From positions 1-32,379 of the forward strand of contig JACJNV010000107.1 of NCBI GenBank assembly GCA_014695175.1: 32,379 bases of DNA. Reading direction: 5' to 3'. Below are positions 31,678-32,379 of this stretch, one piece after another. The stretch is from Microcoleus sp. FACHB-DQ6. GTDB taxonomy: Bacteria; Cyanobacteriota; Cyanobacteriia; Cyanobacteriales; Microcoleaceae. Made by a program: the position numbers and the translations under genes. The notes below the pieces were generated by a model, which was given only the letters and a program-made list of their open reading frames with translations, made no database searches and had not been told where the DNA came from. Position 1 is the first letter of the stretch, and every line of letters starts with the position of its first letter.

Positions 31678-31752
31678 ATGAGCAAAATATTTGTTTTAAT
31701 AAATTGGAACAAAATTGCTCTAGACCCGATCGCACTTGAGGAGGACATCTAG
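31678..31752 (+). CDS. Small leader ORF (24 aa) overlapping the next gene
   Basis: ATG to TAG encodes MSKIFVLINWNKIALDPIAL then EEDI. CGGAGG lies six bases before the ATG. The stop TAG shares its G with the GTG start of the next gene (TAGTG), a layout typical of translational coupling. No family is recognised; too short to judge by composition. Confidence 0.5.
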   Translation: MSKIFVLINWNKIALDPIALEEDI

Positions 31753-32379
31753 TGTCAAACTTAGTTCAACGCTTAGAAATAACCGCTCATCCGCAACTAG
31801 AAAAATCCCTCGGCTATCGAGGAGATAGTCGCTGGGTAGCTTGGCGCTGGGAACCCGACATCGACCAACTTATATCCAGCGACGGCAAAACAGTCGGCAC
31901 TGGCAATAATATGGCTTGGCTGGTGTTTTTGCAGCACGATTTAGTCGATCCTGCGGTACAAGAGTACAACCTCGGCGAGGGCGATCGCTACTGGCTGCTT
32001 TTAGACACCGAAACTAGAAATCTCTACGTCGGCGAAGGGAAAACCGTTCAAAGTCTGCTCGAACAGCCGGAAAGTTTAGGTTTATTGGCTTGTCTCGATG
32101 GTGGCAATGCCGATCAAACTGGTGAAACTTGGCAGCAAACGCTATCTCAACTAACAGCCAAACCAGTTGTTCGCCACCTCACAAATGCCCTTCCTTTCGG
32201 TATCGCGGCTGCTTTGATAGGTGCTTTAGGTATCGGAACCGGATTGTGGGTAGTGCCGGCGGTGCAGCAGAAACTAGCCGAAAAAGCTGCTTTTATTTCC
32301 CCAATTAGTTCTGGCGCCAACTGCGGGCTTGGCGGTTCCGACGATTTTTCAGCTTATATCGGTTCCTCCAGCGGAAATA
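31752..32379 (+). CDS. Unknown protein with one transmembrane helix (3' end outside window)
   Basis: Partial gene, 209 codons to the window edge without a stop. The GTG start is supported by GAGGAGGA eight bases upstream. Residues 1-140 look like a soluble alpha/beta domain (LGYRGDSRWVAWRWEPDIDQ, then NNMAWLVFLQHDLVDPAV and LGEGDRYWLLLDTETRN). One strong transmembrane helix (about 146-171, FGIAAALIGALGIGTGLWVV) follows, then the beginning of another region, CGLGGSDDFSAYIGSS. The soluble part probably faces the cytoplasm. I do not recognise the family and assign no function. Confidence 0.75.
   Translation, partial: MSNLVQRLEITAHPQLEKSLGYRGDSRWVAWRWEPDIDQLISSDGKTVGTGNNMAWLVFLQHDLVDPAVQEYNLGEGDRYWLLLDTETRNLYVGEGKTVQSLLEQPESLGLLACLDGGNADQTGETWQQTLSQLTAKPVVRHLTNALPFGIAAALIGALGIGTGLWVVPAVQQKLAEKAAFISPISSGANCGLGGSDDFSAYIGSSSGN

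Overview
The window looks like chromosomal DNA from a filamentous cyanobacterium, most likely an Oscillatoriales relative (Microcoleus, Oscillatoria or Tychonema type). The reasons are the many GCGATCGC/CGATCG (HIP1) sites inside genes, two pentapeptide-repeat proteins, two Uma2-family nuclease-fold proteins, large multi-domain histidine kinases, heptanucleotide TTGACTG arrays and several families of cyanobacterial interspersed palindromes. No genus-level marker such as rRNA is present, so this is an inference from style and gene content.

Left part (1-4666): a TPR plus pentapeptide protein, two Uma2 proteins, a second pentapeptide protein, and a RelB/RelE-type antitoxin/toxin pair in which the toxin seems to have lost its normal start. 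Next, on the minus strand (4667-8002), is a lone 1111-residue SNF2-type helicase resembling DpdE/RapA proteins. It is followed by a tandem array of four 129-bp units made of nested palindromes (8161-8660), a glutathione S-transferase-like gene, a composite repeat element, and the tRNA uridine hydroxylase trhO.

Middle (10658-16768): tRNA-Gly(CCC) has a second copy of its 3' end 466 bp away. The short interval between the copies carries two clusters of 11-bp iterons and a 39-codon ORF, which looks like a miniature or decayed tRNA-targeting integrative element. Two decayed genes follow (a frameshifted HEAT-repeat gene and a small cyanobacterial gene), then a CheB-CheR-PAS-histidine kinase fusion. 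The space between this kinase and the convergent membrane fusion protein gene is filled by heptamer arrays and two copies of a roughly 110-bp hairpin-bearing element that also occurs near 9.5 kb.

Right part (16769-32379): a membrane fusion (HlyD/RND adaptor) protein, an orphan TnpB with all catalytic residues followed by a truncated ORF, an AI-2E/PerM family membrane protein, and the two permease subunits of one dipeptide/oligopeptide-type ABC importer. The permeases are separated by about 6.5 kb that holds a membrane TPR protein, a Cache-HAMP-PAS-GAF-PAS histidine kinase, a duplicated scrap of that kinase's 3' end, and a small conserved cyanobacterial protein. The window ends with a secreted Asn/Pro-rich repeat protein, a long untranslated leader containing a 24-codon ORF, and a partial gene with one transmembrane helix that runs off the end.

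No complete phage, CRISPR array or known multi-gene defence cluster is visible. The most unusual signals are the tRNA-Gly mini-element with phased iterons, the composite repeat elements that sit directly at gene ends, and the nested-palindrome tandem array.
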